Below, piece after piece: positions 1 to 8,106 of a stretch of DNA of 48,148 nucleotides. The stretch covers positions 1 to 48,148 of IMG/VR virus record IMGVR_UViG_3300049448_000568. The stretch is one strand, 5' to 3'. The stretch's first letter is position 1. The number at the start of each line of letters is the position of its first letter. Below the pieces are notes generated by a model. That model was not told where the DNA came from, did no database searches, and was given only the letters and a program-made list of their open reading frames with translations. The stretch is from a virus. Made by a program: the position numbers and the translations under genes.

Positions 1-66
1 CGACGGGTCGGTGTGGAACTGCTCGGCGGTGACGGGGAGGTGGTAGCGAGTGTTGGGGTCGGTCAT
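1..66 (-). CDS. 5' end of an unknown gene, cut by the window edge
   Basis: Only the first 22 codons are visible (MTDPNTRYHLPVTAEQFHTD, then PS), so no function can be assigned. The ATG overlaps the TGA of the upstream gene as ATGA, as in the next three genes of this operon. An AAGGAT sequence seven bases before the ATG can serve as ribosome binding site. The frame is open to the edge. Confidence 0.6.
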   Translation of the reverse strand, partial: MTDPNTRYHLPVTAEQFHTDPS

Positions 67-383
67 CGGGCATCCTTGAACAGCGGCAGCCAGTTCTCGT
101 AGACGGTGACCGCGAACGCGCCGGGCCCCTGGTCGGATTCGATGAACTTGAAGCCCTCGCCGAAGTTGACTTGGTCCTCCTCGCGCCCCGCGCGGACTTT
201 TCGCCAGTAGAGCTGGCGCACCTTCCGGATGTCGAACGGAATCAGCTTGCCGCGCTCCCGCTTGTGGTGGTCCAGGACCGCGACGCCGAAGTGCAACGGC
301 TGGTGGTGGCCGCGGGCCCAATACTGGACCTGGCAGGAGTCGTCCATGGCGATGGACTCTTCAATGGGGATCTGGGCGGTCAT
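63..383 (-). CDS. hypothetical protein, 106 aa
   Basis: I do not recognise this protein. It is rich in charged and aromatic residues, with a basic middle (KVRQLYWRKVRAGREEDQ) and no membrane segment or cysteine motif. The start was chosen at the ATGA overlap with the upstream gene, preceded by AGGGGAG. It is the fourth gene in a translationally coupled series downstream of the polymerase, so a replication-associated or accessory role is possible but only by context. Confidence 0.6.
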   Translation of the reverse strand: MTAQIPIEESIAMDDSCQVQYWARGHHQPLHFGVAVLDHHKRERGKLIPFDIRKVRQLYWRKVRAGREEDQVNFGEGFKFIESDQGPGAFAVTVYENWLPLFKDAR

Positions 384-721
384 GCCTTGCTCCCCTGCCG
401 CAGCAGGTACTCGCCCCAGAGGCGCTTGACGTCGTCGTAGGGGTGGGCGAAGACGATGCTGTCGGTGTTGCCCTTGAACCAGAGCAAAGTGGCGGCGATG
501 CGAAGCTCGACGGGGTCGTCCGCAGTGACCGCGGAGGGCGAAGCCAGGAAGACCATCATCCGGTCCCACGCTGAGATGCGCCACAGCTGATCCAGCGACA
601 CGGCACATCGGTACGCCTCGGTTCGGCGAGCTGTGGTCTTCGTGGTGATGTGGGTGCCCTCGAGGATGCCGGCGGCGTCGAGGGACAGGGGGTAGAGCGG
701 GGTGAAGAGGGGGTCGGTCAT
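380..721 (-). CDS. hypothetical protein, 113 aa
   Basis: No family is recognised. The start used here (MTDPLFTPLYPLS) overlaps the upstream stop as ATGA and has GGAGAT upstream. The longer frame reaching further upstream is a shadow of the neighbour. The opening MTDP resembles that of the partial gene at the left edge, but the rest cannot be compared. The body is a mixed alpha/beta-looking soluble sequence without catalytic signatures. Confidence 0.6.
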   Translation of the reverse strand: MTDPLFTPLYPLSLDAAGILEGTHITTKTTARRTEAYRCAVSLDQLWRISAWDRMMVFLASPSAVTADDPVELRIAATLLWFKGNTDSIVFAHPYDDVKRLWGEYLLRQGSKA

Positions 722-1341
722 GGCAAGATCTCCGCGCAGCGTTGCAGTGCGACCAAGGCGTCTCTCAGAGCGTTGAGGTCGGCGCCGGCCGGCGGCGGCA
801 CCAAGAAGCGCGTGAGCACCTCCGCGTGCTCCAGGGTCATCCTCCGCTCGTTCAGCCACTGCAGCCGACCGCTGATGCGGCAGCCGTGCTTGGCGTTCTC
901 CTCGGGGAAGGGGTCGGAGGGGACTTGGTATTCATCGAGGCGGCGGTGGACGAAGGTCTTGAATTTGCGGAGGTCTGCAGCTTCGTCGATGGCCGCCGAA
1001 CAGCGTGCCTCGGCTTTGCGGGCAAGCTGGATGATCGACTTCAGTACCGCGCTCCGGAGTTCGGGCTTGAGCGTCACCGGACCCGGGTCCAGGATCGCGA
1101 GCGCGTCGCGGATGAACTCGTCGAGGAGGTCGGCGGGGAAGATGTCGGGGATTGGTTCGGGCGGTCGGAGAAGCGCGAGCACAGCGTCGCGCACCATCTG
1201 GCCTTCGTCCATGGTGCCCAGCAAGCACGCGTCCTCGGCCGCCCGGTAGGCCCGCGCGCTGTCGCCGCCGTAGCGCTGCAACAGCTCGTTCGCGATGAGC
1301 TGGGCGCGCCGCTTGATGTACTCGGTGTTGAACAGGGGCAT
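718..1341 (-). CDS. hypothetical helical protein, 207 aa
   Basis: Unknown function. The sequence is predominantly helix-forming with many Ala, Leu, Arg and Glu residues, and has no signal peptide. The start MPLFNTEYIK is preferred over an upstream ATG because GAGGA lies about eight bases before it. It is separated from the preceding gene by 82 bases holding a candidate promoter, so it may head its own transcript together with the three coupled genes that follow. Confidence 0.6.
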   Translation of the reverse strand: MPLFNTEYIKRRAQLIANELLQRYGGDSARAYRAAEDACLLGTMDEGQMVRDAVLALLRPPEPIPDIFPADLLDEFIRDALAILDPGPVTLKPELRSAVLKSIIQLARKAEARCSAAIDEAADLRKFKTFVHRRLDEYQVPSDPFPEENAKHGCRISGRLQWLNERRMTLEHAEVLTRFLVPPPAGADLNALRDALVALQRCAEILP

Positions 1342-1373
1342 GGCAGAAGTCCTCGGCGGGTGCAGGTGCGAGC

Positions 1374-1401
1374 CTTGTACGGGGGCTATGGAGGGATGCA
1401 A
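1374..1401 (-). promoter_or_regulatory. candidate promoter for the 1341-1 operon
   Basis: On the minus strand TTGCAT (-35) is followed after 16 bases by TACAAG (-10). The -35 is embedded in CCCCCTTGCAT, an 11-base string that occurs again upstream of the polymerase. Two CTCCATAG elements like those in the right-half promoters also lie here, at about 1386-1418. Neither hexamer is close to consensus. Confidence 0.35.
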
Positions 1402-1423
1402 GGGGGAACTATGGAGTCAGGGC

Positions 1424-2098
1424 TTAGCGAGGTTCCTCGGGAAAAAGGCGCTTGAACACCCCGTCGGGGTAATCGATCAGATGCTGCGTGAGCTCCCAGG
1501 TGTGCAGCCATCCCCCATCTATCAGCGGAAGGTGGGAGAGGAAATCTAGCCTGTTGGGGAGACCGTCATCAGTACGGAACGAGAAACCGTCTCTCGTCAC
1601 CATGGCTTCCAGCTTCAACACATCGATGTCGTAGAAGGCGATCTTGTGCTCCGCGCAAAAGCGCCGCTTCTGCGGAGTTGGGGCCGTTGTCGCAGTCAGC
1701 TCGAACACCGCGCTGATGCCCAGGTTGCTCTCGCACGCCACGTCGAAAATGAACATGGGCTTGAGATTACTGTCGAACGCTGCTTCTGCCGTTGGGTAAT
1801 GCGGAAAACCATTCTCGTGCAACCAGTTACCCGGGCCGAACTTCACCCCGAGCTGCGACCAGGAGAACAGCCGCCCCTTTGCTTTATGCGCGACCGGATA
1901 CACGTACTCAACCACGGTCGCCCCGTTGGTGTGGTCACTGCGGATTGGCCCGTACCGAGTCCACACCCTCTTGACGACGCTCTGCACCACCAGCTTCGCG
2001 TCGAAGTGTGCTTCCGACTCCCGATTTCGGAACGCCGTCTTTCTGCGGTACTCGGACGCGGACATGCCGTAATCAGAGTAGTCGGAGTAGTCGTTCAT
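1424..2098 (-). CDS. hypothetical protein, possible PD-(D/E)XK-like nuclease, 224 aa
   Basis: The N-terminus is Tyr/Asp-rich (MNDYSDYSDYGMSASEYRRK). The C-terminal half contains FDVACES, then AVFELTATTAPTPQKRRFCA and AFYDIDV. This order of a buried acidic strand, a second strand ending in Glu, a Lys-rich helix and a final strand recalls competence CoiA-like PD-(D/E)XK proteins, but the match is by eye and weak. The ATG overlaps the polymerase stop as ATGA and AGGAGAT precedes it. Coupling to the polymerase fits a DNA-processing role. Confidence 0.55.
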   Translation of the reverse strand: MNDYSDYSDYGMSASEYRRKTAFRNRESEAHFDAKLVVQSVVKRVWTRYGPIRSDHTNGATVVEYVYPVAHKAKGRLFSWSQLGVKFGPGNWLHENGFPHYPTAEAAFDSNLKPMFIFDVACESNLGISAVFELTATTAPTPQKRRFCAEHKIAFYDIDVLKLEAMVTRDGFSFRTDDGLPNRLDFLSHLPLIDGGWLHTWELTQHLIDYPDGVFKRLFPEEPR

Positions 2099-5000
2099 TT
2101 GCCGTATCTCCTGGACATGATTTCTGGTTTGCTGAAAACAGGCATACCTTGCGCCCACGCCGGCGCGGTCCGCATCTCGCGTTCCAGCCAGTCGCGCCAC
2201 GCCGGGCCGTGCTGCTCGGGAACCTCGAGGACGATTTCGTCGTGCACATGGAACGCGATCGACGCTCCCGCGCGGTCGGCGCGCAGCATGACGTCGGCGA
2301 GCAGGTCGCGACAGAAGCCCTGCACCGCGTTCTCGTAGATCTTCCCACTGTAGGTCCGGCGCTGCAGGACCTTGCCGTTGACCGCGTTGTCGTACACGAT
2401 CACCTGCCGCCGATCGTCGAAGGGGTCGCGCTCCATCCGCGCGTTCCAGTAGGTGATCACGCGCCCGCTGGGCAGACGCATCTCCACGCAGTCGGGCTTC
2501 CTCTCGAAGCTCAGCTTGCCCGCCGGGAGAACTGTGGTGCGGTTGCTCTGCAGCAGCGCCGTGAACTGGTTCTGGCACTCGTGCCACTTTTTCACGACTT
2601 TGTCGTATTTCATCCGGTATCCGTTGATGATCGCCTGCGGGTCGATCCCCAGCCCCTTCAGGTCGACACCGAGCGGACCCGCCATTCGGATCACCGCGTT
2701 CGGGCCGCCGCCGAAACCTGCGCTCAGAATTCCAATCTTACCGCCGCCACGTTCGCGCTTCGTGACCGTCAGCGGGTTCTTGCCGAAGATGGTGCCGGCC
2801 AGAATCTGGTAGGTGTCGGGAACGTTCGGATCCTTGCCGTCCGGGTGAACTTCGTCGGCCGCGTCCTTGCGCCGGTAGTCCACCAGCCCTTCTTCGTCGT
2901 CGGCCAGCCAGAGCACGCCGCGCGCTTCGACCGACGCGAAGTCACCGACCACGAACACGTTGCCCGGCGCCGGCACGATGATGCCGCGGATCAGGCTGCC
3001 GAGCAGCTCGTACGGCGGTTGGCCCTTGCATAGCTCGTTGAACTTCTCACGATCCTGATTCTCCACCGCCTGCGCGGCGGCCGCCAAGTCGAACTCTTCG
3101 TTCGGCCTCTTCATGTTCTGAATTTGGATCTGGTATCCACTCCACCTGCCGGTGGACGCGCCGTGATAGCGCAGCTGCCCCTTGGCGCGCCCGTCGGCTG
3201 ACACGCACTTCAGGGCCTTGTCGACCTTGGCCAGCGCGGCGCGGCTGACCGCCAGCCGGCACCGAATCACCTCCACCACCTCGTGCGCGATGATCCCGGT
3301 CTGGTCCGCGGCGCTCTTGGACTCCTCCTGCTCCTCGTACAAGTTGACCAGCTTCTGCAACGTCTCCAGCTTCATGTCGGGCAGCTGGAGCTGGCTCGGC
3401 AGGTTGAGGTTCAGCTGCTCGCGCAGGAAGTCCCCGCGGGTCAGGTCCGCGCGGGTGACGGACCCGTCGGTGAGCTGCTCGACGTAGGCCCCAGCCACCA
3501 CCTTGAACTCTTCGTCGAAGTCGCGCAGCGTGGTGGCGAACTGCTTGTCGATGCAGATGCCCCAGTAGTTGATCTTGTGGTGGAGATCGCAGACGTCCTG
3601 CTCCCACTCGGGCGTGGCGTTGAGTCCGAACTTCTGCGCGATCCCGTAGCTGATGTCGGTGTCCCGGAAATTGTAGTTCAAGATGTTCTGGATAACGTAG
3701 TCGGTCAGCGGCGGCAGGTCGCCGGTGTCCGGATTCGGGCCCCAGATCCGACTGATGAACCGCTTGCCCTCTTCATCCTTACCCATGCCGAACAGGGTGA
3801 GCCCCGCTTCGTCGGCGCCGGCGGCCAGGCCTTTCGACAGGGTGCGGTCCATCGTATCGCGCCATGCCAGGGGCTCGGGGAGCTTGAGCGTGCGGGTCCA
3901 GATCGCGCGCTCGAACCCGACGTTGTGGGCCACGATCACGCAGCCCGCCGGGTCGGTCACCATGTCGCGCAGGAAATCGAGCCCGTGCTCGTACTCGACG
4001 CCGGTCGGCATCGTCAGCTTGTACTCGAGCTCGGTCCAGTAGATCCGCCGGCCGTCGACGATGATCGCCGCGCACATGACCTTGGTCGACGGGTGCTCGG
4101 CGTATACGTAGCCGCCGTGCCACCGCAGGTTGCAGGCCGACTGGGTCTCGAAGTCCAGGTAGGCAATGACCGGGTCGGTGAACTCGGTGGGGTCCAGCAC
4201 GAAAGGCTCCTCGTCGCCGAGCTCGGGCAGGGGTTGGAGCGCTGCCGCCGCGGCGGGCGCGACTGTGGGGGCCTCTGCCGGCGCAGCGCGTCGAACCGGC
4301 GGCCACGTCGCAAACAACTCTGCGTTGACGCTCCGGGCTCGAGATCGCGCGCGACCCGCCTCGACCAGCCGGACGTACGAACGCGCGCCCCACGACCGGA
4401 TGTCGAACTCGACCGCCTTCACCCCGTCCCTGAAAGCGTACATCTTGGGCAAGTGCAGTTGGAAGGGGTCCAGCACATGCTTCAGGTTCTCGGCTGCGTG
4501 CAGCCGGTCCTCGTCGCGCTGGCCGCTGCTGCCTTTGCCGAGCGACTCCACCAAGAGTTGGCAGGTCGCGCCGACGGTCCCGGCCTTGTTCCAGTCGATG
4601 AACCGGCTGCCGCGGCCCACGCGCTTCTGAGTCGTCCCGTCCTCCTCGGGGCTCGCTGCGATCCGCTCGATCAGTTCGACCACCAGATCCTTGACCGCGT
4701 CGTGAGTGTCGGTGCCGCCGGCTTCGGCCTCCAACAAGGGGATGTCCAGCATCGCCATCTTGACCGCGAACGACGTCTTGCTGCCGGGCGGGAAATACTC
4801 GTCGATGACCCACGAGTGTAGCGCATGGGCCGCCTTGGTGAGCTCCGGTGTCGCCATCCACCACTTCTCGACCATGTGGCCCATCTTCTCCCAGCTGGTA
4901 GTCAGCCGGCTGTCGAGGCGCAGCAGGTGGACGCGGCGTCCGAACTGCTGGTCCTGGGAGAAGAACGCCGGGATGCGCCAATCGGTGAAGATCACCGCGT

Positions 5001-6987
5001 TGTTGAACGGCGGGCTCTCGGCCCCCTTGTAATTCTTGTAGTGGGTGAACGCGGCCCGGTTCAGCCGGGTGGTGAATGCGTGCAAGTGCCGGTAGTCGGC
5101 CGGGTTCTTGGCGAAGTCGTCGAACACCAGCAGGCGCGACAGGCGCATCGCGTCGCCGACCGACTGGTTGAGCCGCTCCTCCTGGATGCCCGACAAGTCC
5201 TGGAACAGTTCCCCATACATCTCGGTGACGATCCGAATGGTGGTGGTCTTGGCCGCCTCGGTTGGGCCCGTGGCCCACAGCATCGGCGGCGGTCCTTCGC
5301 CCGACTCCGCGCAGCCCATGGCGATGATCAAGGCGCGGATGTATTGAAGATTGGCCCCCGGAAAGTAGGCAGTGATCGCGGCCTCGGCTTCGGCCAAAGG
5401 CATGCGGTTTTTCAGCGCCACGTAGCTGACCCGGGCCTGGGTCGTCCGTACCTTCGGCTTGCACCGGATGACGCTACCGCTGGACGCGTCCCGGTTGTGC
5501 ACCAGGAAGATCGGCTCGAACGAGTAGGCCTGGATCGGGATCCAACCGGGCAGCCGCCCGTTGTTGGTGTGTGCCGTGATGTAGGCCTGTCGCGGCTTCG
5601 ACACGTCCTCCTCTTTGTCGTAGCGCTGGCACGACGGCAGGATCGACACGTCGGCGCCGGTCAGCCGCTGGGCTTCGAGCAGCGTGTCCTTGTGGAGCCA
5701 GTGGCCGTCGCCGCGGACAAAAAAGAACGGGTGGAACGCGGCCTCGATTCGCTGGATGCTGTCCTTCTTGACTTTGAGTGCTTCTTTGTGGGTCGCCTTC
5801 AACTGCGCCGAGTACAGCGGATGCCGCAACGACTCGGGCAGGTTGGGGAACAGCTCGGTGAACAGGTAGTCCACATGCTCGACGTGGACGATGTTCTCGA
5901 ACGCGTAGCGGATCGGCGCCAGCGCGTACTGGTTCTCGAGTGCCATGCCGCGCGAGCGCCGAATGTAGCCCCAGGTCATGTTGCCGCGCCCGATGCGCCC
6001 GTGGCAGGAGTGGCAGTACAAGCCGTGCTTGTCGACATAGATCGGCGTGGGGCTGGTTGACTTGTGCTCCGGGTCGATCAGGCAGTACGAGTGGTCGAGC
6101 CGCTCGCCGCCCTTGAGCCCCATCAGGTCCATGATCTCGGCGACCTCTTCCTCGGTCGCTTCGGCTTTCGAGAAACGCTCCAGCACTTTCAGGTGGTCCG
6201 TAGGGATGGAGTCCATCACCCGGCCGCAGCGTTGGCCTTTCTGCGGGGACCCCGGGTGGCGCGTCTTGTTGATCACCTCCACGGTGCCGCGAGCTCGGAG
6301 CACCGGGATCAAGGTCAACAGCTGAGCTGCCGCCGCCGCGGCGAGTTCTTGCGCCGTGTACAGGTCGTTCGGGGTAGCGGTGTAGATCGCTTTCAGGCCG
6401 CCGCCTTGCGTGCGCCACCAGCACAGCGGCGCCGGTGCGAGCTCGCGGCCAAGCTCGTCGAGGCCTTCGTTGTCCAACCGCTCGGGCGCCTCGTGGTCGT
6501 GGAAGTCCACGTCCAGGCACGCCAGGTATTTCAGGGTCTCGGCGTCCCACTCCAGCAGCGTGTCCGGGGCCTCGATCTGCTTGTGCAGGATCGCCAAGAT
6601 CCCGACCGCGCTGGAGATCTCTCCATAGACCAGTGCTTCTTTTTTCGGCTGCTGGATCGTCCGCTGGGTGAGCTGGTACGGCGGGGTCGGCTTCCAGGTT
6701 TTCTCTTCGGGCTTGCCCGCCTCTGCTTTTTCCTTTTCCTTGATCTCGGCCAGCCAGCCCTTGTACAAGCGGGTCAGCTGCAGGAACTCGCCGGCGCTCA
6801 GGTTGATCTCGCGCTCCAACTGTCGCGTCGCGGCGCCGCCGCCCATGTTGAACGCGGCAAACAGCCGCTCTTGGCCTAAACCGTCCTGGTACTCGATCCG
6901 GACGAAGTCCGGGAATCCTTTTTCTGCGGGGGTGAGATGCAGCGTCCGACCTCCGACGAGGTCGACGATCAGCGGCTCGATTGGCAT
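2095..6987 (-). CDS. fused primase-helicase-family A DNA polymerase, 1630 aa
   Basis: The chain carries several replication motifs in order. D159xD161 (CLDVDFHD), then WWRTQGGGLKAIY (about 190-203) and RHPGSPQKGQ (about 241-250), resembles the archaeo-eukaryotic primase fold. C302, H308, C325 and C328 form a CHC2-like zinc site. GPTEAAKT (574-581) and LLVFDD (D623, D624) are Walker A and B of an SF3/VirE-like helicase. LDFET (D945, E947), HNVGFE (E1026) and FRDTD form a DEDD 3'-5' exonuclease. DFASVEAR (D1349), K1417 and HVHDE (H1582-E1584) are polymerase motifs A, B and C. Phage family A polymerases are usually 600-800 residues with helicase and primase as separate proteins, so this fusion is unusual. 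Start ATG has GGGAAGG upstream. Polymerase and exonuclease assignments are firm, helicase good, primase tentative. Confidence 0.9.
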   Translation of the reverse strand: MPIEPLIVDLVGGRTLHLTPAEKGFPDFVRIEYQDGLGQERLFAAFNMGGGAATRQLEREINLSAGEFLQLTRLYKGWLAEIKEKEKAEAGKPEEKTWKPTPPYQLTQRTIQQPKKEALVYGEISSAVGILAILHKQIEAPDTLLEWDAETLKYLACLDVDFHDHEAPERLDNEGLDELGRELAPAPLCWWRTQGGGLKAIYTATPNDLYTAQELAAAAAAQLLTLIPVLRARGTVEVINKTRHPGSPQKGQRCGRVMDSIPTDHLKVLERFSKAEATEEEVAEIMDLMGLKGGERLDHSYCLIDPEHKSTSPTPIYVDKHGLYCHSCHGRIGRGNMTWGYIRRSRGMALENQYALAPIRYAFENIVHVEHVDYLFTELFPNLPESLRHPLYSAQLKATHKEALKVKKDSIQRIEAAFHPFFFVRGDGHWLHKDTLLEAQRLTGADVSILPSCQRYDKEEDVSKPRQAYITAHTNNGRLPGWIPIQAYSFEPIFLVHNRDASSGSVIRCKPKVRTTQARVSYVALKNRMPLAEAEAAITAYFPGANLQYIRALIIAMGCAESGEGPPPMLWATGPTEAAKTTTIRIVTEMYGELFQDLSGIQEERLNQSVGDAMRLSRLLVFDDFAKNPADYRHLHAFTTRLNRAAFTHYKNYKGAESPPFNNAVIFTDWRIPAFFSQDQQFGRRVHLLRLDSRLTTSWEKMGHMVEKWWMATPELTKAAHALHSWVIDEYFPPGSKTSFAVKMAMLDIPLLEAEAGGTDTHDAVKDLVVELIERIAASPEEDGTTQKRVGRGSRFIDWNKAGTVGATCQLLVESLGKGSSGQRDEDRLHAAENLKHVLDPFQLHLPKMYAFRDGVKAVEFDIRSWGARSYVRLVEAGRARSRARSVNAELFATWPPVRRAAPAEAPTVAPAAAAALQPLPELGDEEPFVLDPTEFTDPVIAYLDFETQSACNLRWHGGYVYAEHPSTKVMCAAIIVDGRRIYWTELEYKLTMPTGVEYEHGLDFLRDMVTDPAGCVIVAHNVGFERAIWTRTLKLPEPLAWRDTMDRTLSKGLAAGADEAGLTLFGMGKDEEGKRFISRIWGPNPDTGDLPPLTDYVIQNILNYNFRDTDISYGIAQKFGLNATPEWEQDVCDLHHKINYWGICIDKQFATTLRDFDEEFKVVAGAYVEQLTDGSVTRADLTRGDFLREQLNLNLPSQLQLPDMKLETLQKLVNLYEEQEESKSAADQTGIIAHEVVEVIRCRLAVSRAALAKVDKALKCVSADGRAKGQLRYHGASTGRWSGYQIQIQNMKRPNEEFDLAAAAQAVENQDREKFNELCKGQPPYELLGSLIRGIIVPAPGNVFVVGDFASVEARGVLWLADDEEGLVDYRRKDAADEVHPDGKDPNVPDTYQILAGTIFGKNPLTVTKRERGGGKIGILSAGFGGGPNAVIRMAGPLGVDLKGLGIDPQAIINGYRMKYDKVVKKWHECQNQFTALLQSNRTTVLPAGKLSFERKPDCVEMRLPSGRVITYWNARMERDPFDDRRQVIVYDNAVNGKVLQRRTYSGKIYENAVQGFCRDLLADVMLRADRAGASIAFHVHDEIVLEVPEQHGPAWRDWLEREMRTAPAWAQGMPVFSKPEIMSRRYGK

Positions 6988-7183
6988 AGACCTTCCCTAG
7001 GCGTCAGCTCGGCGCCCAACGCACCACCCTACCAGGGTCGGTTGCCGCCGACCAAACCCCGGGAAGGTGTTAGGGCGGTGGGGCAGTGCGTAGAGCGTCG
7101 AACAGCTGGTAGGCAGTACCAGCGTGCCCGCACTGTGTGGCCCGGGATGGGCGCGTCAAGTGGCGGGCTGAGGTGGACCGGCA

Positions 7184-7212
7184 ACACTACGCGTCCGGGA
7201 TTTCAAATGCAA
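7184..7212 (-). promoter_or_regulatory. candidate promoter for the polymerase operon
   Basis: TTGCAT, 17 bases, TAGTGT on the minus strand. The -35 sits inside CCCCCTTGCAT, the same string found in the candidate promoter at 1374-1401. The -10 is poor, so support comes mostly from the shared string and from the position about 200 bases before the polymerase start. Confidence 0.3.
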
Positions 7213-7369
7213 GGGGGCTTGCCCTGGTGCGGTCTGTCTGGGCCTACTGGAAAATTGGAGGCGACTTTTGTGCTAGTCAGGCCACCCGCGGGCCCGGTAG
7301 TAAGCTAGGGTAACCTACTTTCCATTGTTTCTCGGCAAGTGCTTGCGGTTACAGGCCGGAAATTCGACT

Positions 7370-7567
7370 GCTACACCGCACAAGTGTCAGTTGTGCAAAT
7401 AGGTCCTGTAGCCTCAAGCACATACCCCAGACCGCTACAAAGCAGCAAAAAGAAGTTTGCATACAACTCTTTCTTGATTTACCAGTATTGGTTCAACTGT
7501 TGCAAAGCCGGGGCGATCGGGGACCCTCACTCACCCCCAGAATAACAATAGGGGGTGGTTTTGTAGC
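7370..7567 (+). ncRNA. candidate structured non-coding RNA (or structured origin)
   Basis: Complementary segments nest without conflict. GCTACA 7370-7375 pairs with TGTAGC 7407-7412 and encloses GCACAA 7378-7383 with TTGTGC 7391-7396. GCTACA 7434-7439 pairs with TGTAGC 7562-7567 and encloses TTTGCA 7456-7461 with TGCAAA 7501-7506. That stem in turn encloses TTGA 7474-7477 with TCAA 7493-7496 and ACCA 7481-7484 with TGGT 7489-7492. A 7-bp hairpin followed by TTTT closes the 3' side. No RNA family is recognised, and short stems can arise by chance. Confidence 0.35.
7532..7562 (+). terminator. terminator-like hairpin
   Basis: CACCCCC (7532-7538) pairs perfectly with GGGGGTG (7551-7557) around a 12-base AT-rich loop and is followed by GTTTT on the plus strand. 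No plus-strand protein gene precedes it, so either a small RNA from the intergenic region ends here or the structure belongs to an origin. Confidence 0.5.
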
Positions 7568-7675
7568 AGTTCCGGCTAACTGCTTTCGCCGCAACGGATT
7601 GACTGAATGTGCGACCCTTGTGCAGTGGGTTGTGCAGTTCGCTCCGCGGAGACTGAGCTTGCACTAATCCAGCGC

Positions 7676-7693
7676 TAGACTAGAAGCAGTCTA
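7676..7693. promoter_or_regulatory. palindrome, candidate operator of the adjacent RHH gene
   Basis: TAGACT and AGTCTA form perfect 6-base arms around six bases, ending seven bases before the ATG of the ribbon-helix-helix gene. A weak promoter (TTGCAC 7659-7664, 16 bases, TAGAAG 7681-7686) has its -10 inside the palindrome, as expected for autorepression. Confidence 0.4.
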
Positions 7694-7699
7694 CCTACC

Positions 7700-8056
7700 A
7701 TGCCCAAACCCACGCAGCTTCCCGTCCAGTTCCCGCCGGACGTCCTAAGTCAACTTCGTCGCCAGAGCGCCGAGTCCGGCCGCAGCATCGCCGCCCTGGT
7801 CCGCGAGGCTGTCGACCGCTACCTGAACCCGACCGAAGCGAAGATCTCCGCTTCGGCCCTGTGGTCGATCCTGCGCGACCCCGCCCACTGGCTCGAGTTC
7901 AAGCGGATCGCCGCCGAGATGGAAGCCGCGACCCCGCCCGAGCTCCCCGCTGCTCCGCCAGCACCCGCCGAGCCGCCGGCGCCGGCCTACCGATTCAAGC
8001 GGGCTGAGGGTGTGGCTGCGCGAGCTGTGGCCGAGGAAGAAAGGCCGCCATTTTGA
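7700..8056 (+). CDS. ribbon-helix-helix DNA-binding protein, 118 aa
   Basis: Residues 7-43 (LPVQFPPDVLSQLRRQSAES, then GRSIAALVREAVDRYL) have the beta strand plus two helices of CopG/Arc-type proteins. Such proteins bind palindromic operators as dimers. The C-terminal half is a Pro/Ala-rich linker (about 72-95) with a basic end. No clear Shine-Dalgarno precedes the ATG, so the transcript may be leaderless-like or the site is weak. The palindrome at 7676-7693 is a natural candidate target, and the toxin-antitoxin pair follows directly. Confidence 0.7.
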   Translation: MPKPTQLPVQFPPDVLSQLRRQSAESGRSIAALVREAVDRYLNPTEAKISASALWSILRDPAHWLEFKRIAAEMEAATPPELPAAPPAPAEPPAPAYRFKRAEGVAARAVAEEERPPF

Positions 8057-8106
8057 CGTCGGTTGACTTCGCCCGTACGTTTGTACAAAGACAGCAGGAG
8101 CACCTC

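Larger units (their letters stand above)
6988..7699. other. gene-free intergenic region between divergent operons
   Basis: This is the longest non-coding stretch in the window and lies between the polymerase operon (minus) and the ribbon-helix-helix gene (plus). The part from about 7320 to 7560 is visibly poorer in G+C than its surroundings. It holds a candidate minus promoter, nested inverted repeats, a terminator-like hairpin, three copies of TTGTGCA (7391, 7618, 7630) and two pairs of GCTACA/TGTAGC. A 68-codon plus frame at 7339-7545 exists, but its composition is unlike the phage genes. A replication origin, a non-coding RNA or a control region are all possible. Confidence 0.6.

Noticed and set aside
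3283-4821. Long plus-strand open frame (512 codons) opposite the polymerase
   Set aside because: It is antisense to strong polymerase and exonuclease motifs. High G+C at third positions makes such frames common, and its composition (runs of Val, Leu, Arg, Gly) is that of a shadow.
2095-6987. Intein or intron inside the polymerase
   Set aside because: Between motifs there are no Hint blocks or endonuclease motifs; the extra length is explained by the primase and helicase domains.
7339-7545. 68-codon frame in the intergenic region
   Set aside because: Its composition (many Lys, Phe, Tyr, Ser) differs from the phage genes, it has no ribosome site, and the same bases form nested stems.
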